Origin: Glaciecola sp. UBA2563
Lineage (GTDB): Bacteria > Pseudomonadota > Gammaproteobacteria > Enterobacterales > Alteromonadaceae
DNA length: 35,236 nt
Assembly (NCBI GenBank): GCA_002340325.1
Contig: DDLV01000103.1
Coordinates: forward strand, 1 to 35,236
Reading direction: 5' to 3'
Shown here: piece by piece, positions 1 to 6,935 of the stretch
How positions within the stretch are numbered: position 1 is the stretch's first letter
Layout of the letters: each line of letters begins with the position of its first letter
Notes under the pieces: model-generated
Databases searched by the model: none
Told to the model about the DNA's origin: nothing
The model's input: only the letters and a program-made list of their open reading frames with translations
Program-made: the position numbers and the translations under genes

Positions 1-95
1 TAGGTATTAGTAATTTGAAAGTCGCTGTAAACCCAATCCCTGGGCGCTCTGCGAATTCATCCATGAATTCGAAGCTTTCAAATTACTAATACCTA
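1..95. repeat. Nested inverted repeat (REP/MITE-like) downstream of yidC
   Basis: Positions 1-21 and 75-95 are perfect 21-bp inverted arms. Between them lie two smaller hairpins in tandem: CCCA/TGGG (32-35 and 40-43) and CGAATTCAT/ATGAATTCG (52-60 and 63-71, with CC between). The element abuts the window edge, so its left end may extend further. It lies 73 bp past the yidC stop, where mnmE usually follows in this clade. The paired-hairpin layout suggests a dispersed REP- or MITE-like element. The transcript would fold strongly and could act between yidC and the next gene. No second copy was seen in this window. Confidence 0.75.
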
Positions 96-168
96 CAACC
101 AACTGTAAATCAATATCTTAGAAAATCAGCAACACCTAAACAGAACATAGCCTTTCACAAAAGTATAA

Positions 169-1851
169 TTAGTGTGTTTTTAGCCCGCGTTTTTCCATTG
201 AAGCGTAAATCATTTTTGCTTGTACGAGCGTTACAACATTACTTATTAACCAATACAAGACCAGACCAGCAGGGAAGAAGAAAAAGAAGATACTCATGGC
301 AACGGGCATCCATTGAAAAATCTTCTGCTGAAGGGGATCTTGTATTGTCATTGGTTGCAATTTCTGCAGTAGAAACATTGAAATACCTGTAAGTATTGGC
401 AATACAAAGTAGGGGTCGCGAACAGATAAATCAGTTATCCAAAACACAAATCCAGCATGTCGTAACTCAACGCTTTCCAGTAATACCCAATAGAGCGCAA
501 GGAATATAGGCATTTGTAAGAGTAGTGGAAAACATCCACCCATGGGGTTAACTTTTTCTTTTTTGTACAGTGTCATCATGGCTTGAGACATCTTTTGTCT
601 GTCTTCGCCGTACCTGTCTTTTAACTGTTGAAGTTTAGGCGCTAGTGCACGCATTTTTGCCATTGATTCGTACTGCTTCTTTGTAAGCCAGTACATAGCA
701 CCTTTTACAATCAGCGTGATAATGATAATGGACAGTCCCCAATTTATAACTACGCCCTGAATAAATTGTAGGAGTTGAAACAACGGTTGAGATATCCACC
801 ATAGATAACCATAGTCAACGGTTAAATCTAGTCCTCGCGCAAGTGTGGCTAAATCATCTTGAATCTTGGGTCCCACATAAAGCTTACTCGTCACTGTAGC
901 CGTTTCTCCAGCGGGAACTACTTGGGCTTTAGAGGTATACCCTACTATTGCATTGTCACCTGCCATCCCAGAGTAATATGTGATCTTTTCTAACTGAGGA
1001 GGTACCCATGCTGATACGAAATAATGCTCTAGCATAGCAACCCAACCACCGATGTTTGAAAGTTTTAGTGGTTCATCTTCAATTTCTGAAAATTTGTATT
1101 TTTTATATTTCGTTTCTTGTGTTGAATACGCCGCACCACGATAAATAGGCATAAACATGCTACCACCCTCGCGAGCTACTGTAGTTTGTTTAAGTTGTGC
1201 GTACTGTTGAACCTGAGCAGGTTGAGAGGATGTATTTTCAACTGTATATGTTACTTCAACGATATGACTACCGGAGGTAAAGTTAAACGTTTTGGTGACC
1301 CTCACACCGTCTTTCGTTGTCAATGTCATGGGCACTGATAATGAGTCGCCCTGCATCTCGTAGGACATTTGTTCAGTTAAATAGCGCATTCTACCTGTAG
1401 GTTGGTCGGGACCTTGCTTTCCGGTAAGACCGCTTTGCGCAATATAAAAGGTAGCGCTTTCATTACTCAAAATGGAGTATGGAACATCCCCACCTTGTTC
1501 GAGAGGATATTTAAGCAAATCGGCAACAACGACATCCCCGCCCAGTGTGTCGATAGCAACACTCAGAGTGTCAGTTTTAACGGTAATTAACCTAGAGTTC
1601 TGCTGTTGAGTTTGAATACTCTGTTCTATAACGGCATCGTCCGACGGCGGAACGAACGAATCTGACTGAACACCGCTTTCGCTTGCGTCATTCGTTCCAG
1701 GGACAAAATTTTGCTCTGAATCGATTTGAGTTGTATTGCTGGTGACCGGAGCAACAGTTTGTGCTGGATCTGAAAAATCGACATACTCCATCCACAGTAA
1801 AAAACTGACAAGGAGAAGTCCTATAACTAAAATACTGCGTTGCGCTTCCAT
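169..1851 (-). CDS. yidC: Membrane protein insertase YidC
   Basis: YidC inserts proteins into the inner membrane, alone or with SecYEG. The 560-residue product begins MEAQRSILVIGLLLVSFLLW, a first transmembrane anchor matching the start of Enterobacterial YidC. A large periplasmic domain follows (about residues 60-340), then the five-helix insertase core with the conserved stretch KVNPMGGCFPLLLQMPIF and, near the C-terminus, GLVLYWLISNVV. I chose the ATG at 1851 because it aligns with known YidC starts and has GAGA just upstream; an in-frame ATG at 1866 has no Shine-Dalgarno. The groove arginine of E. coli YidC (R366, IVRG) appears here as lysine (IVKG), which keeps the charge. It is the last gene of the rpmH-rnpA-yidD-yidC operon in the window. 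Confidence 0.97.
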   Translation of the reverse strand: MEAQRSILVIGLLLVSFLLWMEYVDFSDPAQTVAPVTSNTTQIDSEQNFVPGTNDASESGVQSDSFVPPSDDAVIEQSIQTQQQNSRLITVKTDTLSVAIDTLGGDVVVADLLKYPLEQGGDVPYSILSNESATFYIAQSGLTGKQGPDQPTGRMRYLTEQMSYEMQGDSLSVPMTLTTKDGVRVTKTFNFTSGSHIVEVTYTVENTSSQPAQVQQYAQLKQTTVAREGGSMFMPIYRGAAYSTQETKYKKYKFSEIEDEPLKLSNIGGWVAMLEHYFVSAWVPPQLEKITYYSGMAGDNAIVGYTSKAQVVPAGETATVTSKLYVGPKIQDDLATLARGLDLTVDYGYLWWISQPLFQLLQFIQGVVINWGLSIIIITLIVKGAMYWLTKKQYESMAKMRALAPKLQQLKDRYGEDRQKMSQAMMTLYKKEKVNPMGGCFPLLLQMPIFLALYWVLLESVELRHAGFVFWITDLSVRDPYFVLPILTGISMFLLQKLQPMTIQDPLQQKIFQWMPVAMSIFFFFFPAGLVLYWLISNVVTLVQAKMIYASMEKRGLKTH

Positions 1852-1876
1852 ATATTTCTCAATCAATCATTAATCG

Positions 1877-2164
1877 TTATTTTCCAATCGAATCGTCAGG
1901 CTTACCCGGCACTGGATCAAATCCACCTGGATGAAGTGGATGACACTTTACAATTCTTTTTATAGCCAATGCTAGGCCTCTGAATATACCGTGTTGTTCG
2001 ATTGCTTGGTGTGCATAGCATGAGCACGTTGGGTGAAAACGGCAGTTCTGACCTAACAGTGGAGAGATCAAAACTCTGTATGTAGTGATCAACACAAGAA
2101 AGGGCCATGCTAAAACTTTTTGAATGCGCTTCAAAATATACAGAAATTGTCCTGACGTGCTCAT
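1877..2164 (-). CDS. yidD: Membrane protein insertion efficiency factor YidD
   Basis: YidD is a small inner-membrane-associated protein that assists YidC-dependent insertion. The family hallmarks are present: an amphipathic/hydrophobic N-terminal segment, the cysteine motif GQNCRFHPTCSCYA, and KCHPLHPGGFDPVP. I place the start at the ATG at 2164, which overlaps the rnpA stop as ATGA and gives 95 residues, close to the 85 of E. coli YidD. An in-frame ATG at 2203 would give 108 residues but would overlap rnpA by 43 bases. It sits between rnpA and yidC, its standard position, 25 bases before yidC, and is probably translationally coupled to rnpA. Confidence 0.93.
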   Translation of the reverse strand: MSTSGQFLYILKRIQKVLAWPFLVLITTYRVLISPLLGQNCRFHPTCSCYAHQAIEQHGIFRGLALAIKRIVKCHPLHPGGFDPVPGKPDDSIGK

Positions 2165-2532
2165 TGCATTTGGTTGTTGCATCGTTTGAGTAGTCTCATC
2201 CATTGTTTGTTCAACACTTCATATATTGAACGATTATCCAATTCGCTAATGCCGTTTTTAGCAATTAAGATGATATCAATATTTGGCATTTGATGCGCTC
2301 TTAATCTGAAACTTTCTCTTGCGCAGCGCTTTATACGGTTTCGTTGAACGGCTTTCCTTACTTTCTTTTTAGGGACAGTAATGCCAAGTCGCGGATGGCC
2401 TTCAGTGTTTTGTCGAGCCAATAACGTAATATATGGCGATACTGCAGGAATTGCGTGTTGGAAAACTCTAGAAAACGATGAGGGAGTCAACAAACGTGAC
2501 TCCCTCGGAAACTTGTGAGGTACTGTTTTCAC
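2161..2532 (-). CDS. rnpA: Ribonuclease P protein component
   Basis: RnpA is the protein subunit that binds the RNase P RNA and helps remove 5' leaders from pre-tRNAs. The 123-residue basic protein starts MKTVPHKFPRESRLLTPSSF, aligning with E. coli RnpA at FPRELRLLTPSQF. It carries the RNR-type RNA-binding signature around VRKAVQRNRIKRCARESFR (about residues 77-95). Length is normal. It lies 20 bases after rpmH, as in most bacteria, and its stop overlaps the yidD start. Confidence 0.97.
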   Translation of the reverse strand: MKTVPHKFPRESRLLTPSSFSRVFQHAIPAVSPYITLLARQNTEGHPRLGITVPKKKVRKAVQRNRIKRCARESFRLRAHQMPNIDIILIAKNGISELDNRSIYEVLNKQWMRLLKRCNNQMQ

Positions 2533-2552
2533 TTTTTCTTAAAAAAGAGTGC

Positions 2553-2687
2553 TTATGCAGACAGGCGCTTCCTTCCTTTAGCACGGCGGTTTGCCAATAC
2601 TTTACGCCCGTTCTTCGTAGCCATTCTGGCACGAAAACCATGAGAGCGTTTGCGCTTAATGTTACTTGGTTGAAAAGTTCGTTTCAT
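2553..2687 (-). CDS. rpmH: 50S ribosomal protein L34
   Basis: L34 is a small, very basic protein of the large ribosomal subunit. The 44-residue product begins MKRTFQPSNIKRKRSHGF and ends RRAKGRKRLSA, typical of the family in sequence and length. The reading frame stays open upstream to an ATG at 2804, giving an 83-codon version, but the conserved protein starts at 2687, a purine-rich AGAAGA precedes that ATG, and a good promoter (2763-2791) lies inside the extension. The extension is therefore best read as the 5' leader. First gene of the operon running to yidC. Confidence 0.97.
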   Translation of the reverse strand: MKRTFQPSNIKRKRSHGFRARMATKNGRKVLANRRAKGRKRLSA

Positions 2688-2762
2688 TGCTTCTTCTCGT
2701 TTCGTTGTAAATGCTTCTGCCGCTATTTGACGAAGGGGCTGCATCTCTAAATTGGGACGCGA

Positions 2763-2791
2763 ATAGTAGTGATTTAGTTCATTAATGTCAA
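2763..2791 (-). promoter_or_regulatory. Sigma-70 promoter of the rpmH-rnpA-yidD-yidC operon
   Basis: Read on the minus strand there is a perfect -35 TTGACA (2791-2786), a 17-base spacer and a -10 TACTAT (2768-2763, 4/6). Transcription would start near 2756 and give a leader of about 70 nt before the rpmH ATG. Assignment is from consensus match and position. Confidence 0.65.
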
Positions 2792-2804
2792 TATTCACAG
2801 GCAT

Positions 2805-3164
2805 TAAATTGATGATTTAGTGAGCGAAAATACAGAGATATCCACAAACCATCCAAAAATATGAAATTTATCCACAACTGTTAGTATTTTGATCAGGAAA
2901 AAGTTGCTAATTAGACGATATATTTTGATGTAGATCTAGGTATTTCTGATTTTATCAACGATGCATGTAAAAAGATGCTTTGCTTTATAGGCCATAAAAA
3001 TTGGGGGTTATAGACAATGGTAGTAGTAACGTTAAGCTTGATAATGATTTAGTTTTTGCTGGATTTAGGTTTGAAAAAATAAATTTAAAATTCCTGTGGA
3101 TAAAATGCGAATTAGTGCGCTATAGTTACTAGCTATCTAACTAAAAATTTCATGAGGAAAGGGT
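2805..3164. promoter_or_regulatory. rpmH-dnaA intergenic region: DnaA boxes, candidate oriC
   Basis: This 360-base AT-rich gap separates minus-strand rpmH from plus-strand dnaA and holds no convincing gene. It contains two perfect DnaA boxes, TTATCCACA at 2868-2876 and its complement TGTGGATAA at 3095-3103, plus an 8/9 match at 2838-2846. AT-rich stretches at about 2915-2960 and 3060-3095 could serve for unwinding. In Pseudomonas the origin lies in this interval; in Enterobacteria and Shewanella it lies near mioC/mnmG instead. The boxes could therefore be oriC or only dnaA autoregulation. Genes diverge here in leading-strand orientation. Confidence 0.55.
3095..3126 (+). promoter_or_regulatory. 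Putative dnaA promoter overlapped by a DnaA box
   Basis: TATAGT at 3121-3126 is a good -10 hexamer (5/6) 38 bases before the dnaA start. The perfect DnaA box at 3095-3103 covers the place where a -35 would lie (no good -35 is visible), an arrangement that would let DnaA repress its own transcription. Confidence 0.4.
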
Positions 3165-4610
3165 TTGGCGGTTAATTGGGACAGTTGTCTAGAGGTTTTA
3201 AGACACGAATTGTCTTCTGAACAATTCAACATGTGGATAAGACCATTGAAATCGGAATTTGATGGAGACGCATTCGTCCTTTATGCCAAAAATCATTTTA
3301 TCCTCGATTGGGTAAGAGATAAGTACTTTGAAATGATTATCTCTACCCTTAAGCAACTCTATGGAGATGATATTCCAACCGTAAAAATCGAAGTCGAAGG
3401 AAGACAACGAAGTACTTCTATGGGTTTTAATTTACCGTCTAATAAAACGTTGGATAGTTTTCAGTTAAATAAATCTGAACATGGTGAAACGAATGGTGTT
3501 GTAGGTAATCGGGACTATGATGCATTATCAAAATTTTCTACGATGGGGTCCTCCAATAGAGAAGCTATAAGAAAACCAAAGAAAAAGCATAAAAGTAATT
3601 TAAAGACAGAATATACACTAGATAACTTTGTAGAGGGTAAATCTAATCAACTTGCTCGAGCGGCTGCCATGCAAGTTTCAGAGATGCCTGGGAAGTCTTA
3701 TAATCCACTTTTTCTTTATGGAAGCACAGGTTTGGGTAAAACCCATCTAGTTCACGCAGTTGGAAATGAAATTCTAAGAAAAAATCCTGATGCAAAAGTT
3801 GTATACATGCACAGCGAACGTTTTGTGCAGGATATGGTAAAGGCACTTCAGAAAAACGCCATAGATGAGTTTAAGAGGTTTTATAGGTCGGTTGACGCGC
3901 TGTTGATCGATGACATTCAATTTTTTGCAAAAAAAGAACGCTCTCAAGAAGAATTTTTTCATACGTTCAATGCACTTTTAGAGAGCAATCAGCAAATTAT
4001 ACTTACTTCAGATCGCTATCCTAAAGAAATTGATGGAGTTGAAGATAGACTTAAATCTAGATTTGGTTGGGGACTGGCTGTTGTAATCGAACCGCCTGAA
4101 TTGGAAACACGCGTAGCTATTTTATTGAAAAAAGCAGCACTGAACAGGATTACATTACCTAATGAAGTTGCTTTTTTTATGGCGAAGAGAATTCGCTCAA
4201 ACGTAAGGGATCTCGAAGGAGCGCTTAATCTTGTCATTGCTAATGCAAATTATTCTGGACGAGCGATAACAATCGATTTTGTACGTGATGCATTGCATGA
4301 TCTTCTTGCACTGCAAGACAGACAAGTTACTATTGAGAATATAATTAAGACTGTAGCAGAATACTATAATATTAAGGTGTCTGACCTGTTATCTAAAAAA
4401 AGAACAAGAATGATTGCAAGGCCAAGACAACTTGCTATGTCATTAGCAAAAGAGTTAACTAATCATAGCCTTCCAGATATTGGTAATTCATTTGGGGGTA
4501 GAGATCATACGACAGTATTGCATGCAGTTAGAAAAATAGAAGAACTGAAATCGAAAGATAAAGATATAATGGAAGATTACAAAAATTTAAATAGAACACT
4601 TACCTCGTAG
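3165..4610 (+). CDS. dnaA: Chromosomal replication initiator DnaA
   Basis: DnaA binds DnaA boxes at oriC and, as an ATP-bound AAA+ oligomer, opens the duplex and recruits DnaB. The 481-residue product has the N-terminal domain I (FNMWIRPL), a variable linker (about 85-150), the AAA+ domain with Walker A GSTGLGKTH (about 186) and Walker B LLIDDIQFF (about 245), and the DNA-binding domain with GGRDHTTVLHAVRKI near the C-terminus. The start is a TTG at 3165 preceded by GAGGAAAGGG; the ATG at 3152 is out of frame and closes after seven codons. The Walker A second residue is Ser, where Gly is usual. First gene of dnaA-dnaN-recF-gyrB. Confidence 0.97.
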   Translation: MAVNWDSCLEVLRHELSSEQFNMWIRPLKSEFDGDAFVLYAKNHFILDWVRDKYFEMIISTLKQLYGDDIPTVKIEVEGRQRSTSMGFNLPSNKTLDSFQLNKSEHGETNGVVGNRDYDALSKFSTMGSSNREAIRKPKKKHKSNLKTEYTLDNFVEGKSNQLARAAAMQVSEMPGKSYNPLFLYGSTGLGKTHLVHAVGNEILRKNPDAKVVYMHSERFVQDMVKALQKNAIDEFKRFYRSVDALLIDDIQFFAKKERSQEEFFHTFNALLESNQQIILTSDRYPKEIDGVEDRLKSRFGWGLAVVIEPPELETRVAILLKKAALNRITLPNEVAFFMAKRIRSNVRDLEGALNLVIANANYSGRAITIDFVRDALHDLLALQDRQVTIENIIKTVAEYYNIKVSDLLSKKRTRMIARPRQLAMSLAKELTNHSLPDIGNSFGGRDHTTVLHAVRKIEELKSKDKDIMEDYKNLNRTLTS

Positions 4611-4653
4611 CTCAAGTGTAAACATCAAATAGTAGATTAACGAGAATAAAATA

Positions 4654-5778
4654 ATGAATTTTACTATTAGTCGAGAAGATTTTTTACAACCACTTCAATT
4701 GATATCAGGCGCCGTAGAGAGAAAACATACACTTCCAATTTTAGGAAATGTATTGTTGCGAGTTGAATCGTCGATGCTTTGGATGACAGGCACTGACCTT
4801 GAAGTCGAGTTAATGTCCAGTGTAGCTCTATCTGGGGAAGTGACGGAAGGAAGCATTACGGTCCCGGCGAAAAAGCTTTTAGATATTGTGAGAGGTCTTC
4901 AAGAGGGTGTTGAAATTCGCTTTGACGTATCTGAAAACAAAGCAGTGTTAAAAGCACACAGGTCAAAGTATACACTCTCAACCTTATCTGCTGCAGATTA
5001 TCCTAACCTTGAAGATTTTGACGATGAGGTTGAATTTGAAATTAGTCAGTCTCAATTGAAAAGGTTGATAGACGCCGTACAATTTTCAATGGCGCAACAG
5101 GATGTCAGATATTATCTCAATGGAATGAATCTTCAAACGGGCGATAACGAGATTAGAACGGTAGCAACGGATGGTCACAGACTAGCCATGTCAGTGATTG
5201 AATATGATGTAACGCTTCCGCAAAAGCAAGTGATAATACCCAGAAAAGGGGTGTTGGAAATTAGTCGTTTAATTGAAGATACTAACGCAAAGGTGAAAGT
5301 TCAACTTGGCAATAATCATATTAGGATATTTAGCCAGTCTTTTATATTCACAAGTAAATTAGTTGATGGCCGATTTCCGGACTACAACCGTGTATTGCCG
5401 AAGGACACCGATAAGACAATTAGCGTTGATCGTTTAGCGATAAAAGGTGCATTTTCTAGAGCTGCAATATTAACTAATGACAAGTTCAAAGGTGTGCGAT
5501 TAAATATTCAAGACGATGTACTTATAGTGACGGCAAATAATCCAGAGCAAGAAGAGGCTGAGGAAAATATCGAAATCGCCTATAAAGGAGATGAGCTTGA
5601 AATTGGATTTAACGTGCTCTATTTGATTGATTCGTTGAATGCTATTGAAAGTGATCAAGTGATTTTTAAATTATCTGATTCTAATGCAAGTGCGTTAGTT
5701 CTTGGTGTCACTGTAAAAAATGACGAACCAGTTGAAGACGATTCTGCGCAATACGTTGTTATGCCAATGAGGCTCTAA
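4654..5778 (+). CDS. dnaN: DNA polymerase III sliding clamp (beta subunit)
   Basis: The beta clamp encircles DNA and tethers polymerase III and other clamp-binding proteins. The 374-residue protein begins MNFTISREDFLQPLQLISGA, carries VATDGHRLAMS mid-protein and ends with YVVMPMRL, the canonical beta-clamp C-terminus that forms part of the client-binding pocket. Length agrees with the three-domain family (366 in E. coli). It lies 43 bases after dnaA with a purine-rich ACGAGAA before the ATG, and precedes recF by 21 bases. Confidence 0.98.
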   Translation: MNFTISREDFLQPLQLISGAVERKHTLPILGNVLLRVESSMLWMTGTDLEVELMSSVALSGEVTEGSITVPAKKLLDIVRGLQEGVEIRFDVSENKAVLKAHRSKYTLSTLSAADYPNLEDFDDEVEFEISQSQLKRLIDAVQFSMAQQDVRYYLNGMNLQTGDNEIRTVATDGHRLAMSVIEYDVTLPQKQVIIPRKGVLEISRLIEDTNAKVKVQLGNNHIRIFSQSFIFTSKLVDGRFPDYNRVLPKDTDKTISVDRLAIKGAFSRAAILTNDKFKGVRLNIQDDVLIVTANNPEQEEAEENIEIAYKGDELEIGFNVLYLIDSLNAIESDQVIFKLSDSNASALVLGVTVKNDEPVEDDSAQYVVMPMRL

Positions 5779-5799
5779 CATAAAGTATCAAATCAATTA

Positions 5800-6930
5800 A
5801 TGCGTATTAATGAATTACGCTTAAATTCATTCCGAAATTTTGGCGAAGTAATTTTATGTCCAGATGCTCCAATCAATTTGATTTACGGTGACAACGGTGC
5901 TGGTAAATCAAGTCTATTGGAGGCCTGCTACCTCTTAGGGTTTGGTCGCTCGTTTAGAACGAATAGATTAAATAACCTAATTCAATACTTAAACACAAAC
6001 GATTCATCACCCGATAGATTTACTATATTTCTTTCTTATCTTTATGAGGAAGAAAATCGCTCGATAGGCTTTTCAAGAATTAGAAACGGCGGAAATCAAA
6101 TAAACATTAGTGGGGTGAAAACATCCCGTTTGATTGATATTGCAAGGCAACTTCCTGTACAGCTATTCACACCACAAAGCAGTGATCTCATTACTGGTCC
6201 GCCGTTGGTAAGAAGACGGTATCTGGATTGGGTAGTGTTTCACGTGGAACATTCTTTTGGTAAGCATATAAATGCGTATACAAAAGCAGTAATGCAACGA
6301 AATTCAATTCTTAAAAAATTAAAAACTCAATCAATTCGGTCTCCTTTAAACTCGATAAATACTGAGACTCAAATTTGGACAAATTTATTGATTGAAGAAG
6401 GAAATGCCGTAAATAGCCTTAGAAGTAAATTTATTAATTTATTAAGCATTGAATTGAACCAACTGTATAGCCAATTATTTAGTTCTGAGTTTAAAGTTGA
6501 AATAAGATATAATACAGGGTGGGCCTCCAACTTGTCCCTGAGTGAAGCAGTCATTAATAATACTAAAAGGGATTTGGATTATGGATATACAACAGTTGGA
6601 CCACATAAAGCTGATTTGGCGCTTTATGTAAATGGCAAAAATGCTGCTGAATATATGTCAAGAGGCCAGCTCAGGTTGCTCGTATCATTATTGCTTATTG
6701 CTGAAATAAATGTCTTAAAAAAGAAAGCCGGAAAACAGACATTAATCCTTATTGATGATATTGGTGCAGAGCTAGAAATAAAAATTAGAGACCAGTTAAT
6801 TGAATTAATGACTCAAAATTCACCACAACTTTTGATCACAGCTATCGATAAACAACAGTTTGGCGACGTTCTCAATAACAAAAATAAAAAAATGTTTCAC
6901 GTGAAACATAATCAAGTCTATGAGGAATGA
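5800..6930 (+). CDS. recF: DNA replication and repair protein RecF
   Basis: RecF is an SMC/ABC-like ATPase that with RecO and RecR loads RecA at single-strand gaps. Walker A YGDNGAGKSSLLEA is near residue 29, the ABC signature reads MSRGQLRLLVS, and Walker B reads LILIDDIGAELE. At 376 residues it is about 20 longer than E. coli RecF, partly through a tail ending MFHVKHNQVYEE. Part of that tail is the translation of a perfect parS site, and a second parS-like site encodes VFHVEH around residue 146. No strong Shine-Dalgarno precedes the ATG, which suggests coupling to dnaN. The stop overlaps an ATG of the gyrB frame as ATGA. Confidence 0.96.
   Translation: MRINELRLNSFRNFGEVILCPDAPINLIYGDNGAGKSSLLEACYLLGFGRSFRTNRLNNLIQYLNTNDSSPDRFTIFLSYLYEEENRSIGFSRIRNGGNQINISGVKTSRLIDIARQLPVQLFTPQSSDLITGPPLVRRRYLDWVVFHVEHSFGKHINAYTKAVMQRNSILKKLKTQSIRSPLNSINTETQIWTNLLIEEGNAVNSLRSKFINLLSIELNQLYSQLFSSEFKVEIRYNTGWASNLSLSEAVINNTKRDLDYGYTTVGPHKADLALYVNGKNAAEYMSRGQLRLLVSLLLIAEINVLKKKAGKQTLILIDDIGAELEIKIRDQLIELMTQNSPQLLITAIDKQQFGDVLNNKNKKMFHVKHNQVYEE
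6236..6251. promoter_or_regulatory. parS site (ParB binding) within recF
   Basis: TGTTTCACGTGGAACA differs at one base from the bacterial parS consensus TGTTTCACGTGAAACA. ParB loads here and, with ParA and SMC/MukB-type proteins, organises and segregates the origin region. It lies in the coding sequence of recF and is read as VFHVEH. Confidence 0.8.
6893..6908. promoter_or_regulatory. Perfect parS site (ParB binding) at the 3' end of recF
   Basis: TGTTTCACGTGAAACA is an exact 16-bp match to the palindromic parS consensus. It lies 657 bp from the first site and encodes MFHVKH in the RecF tail. Perfect sites are very rare by chance and normally cluster near the origin. Confidence 0.92.
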
Positions 6931-6935
6931 CAATT

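Noticed and set aside
3232..3240. DnaA box inside dnaA
   Set aside because: TGTGGATAA here encodes the conserved Met-Trp-Ile of domain I, so the match can be explained by protein constraint.
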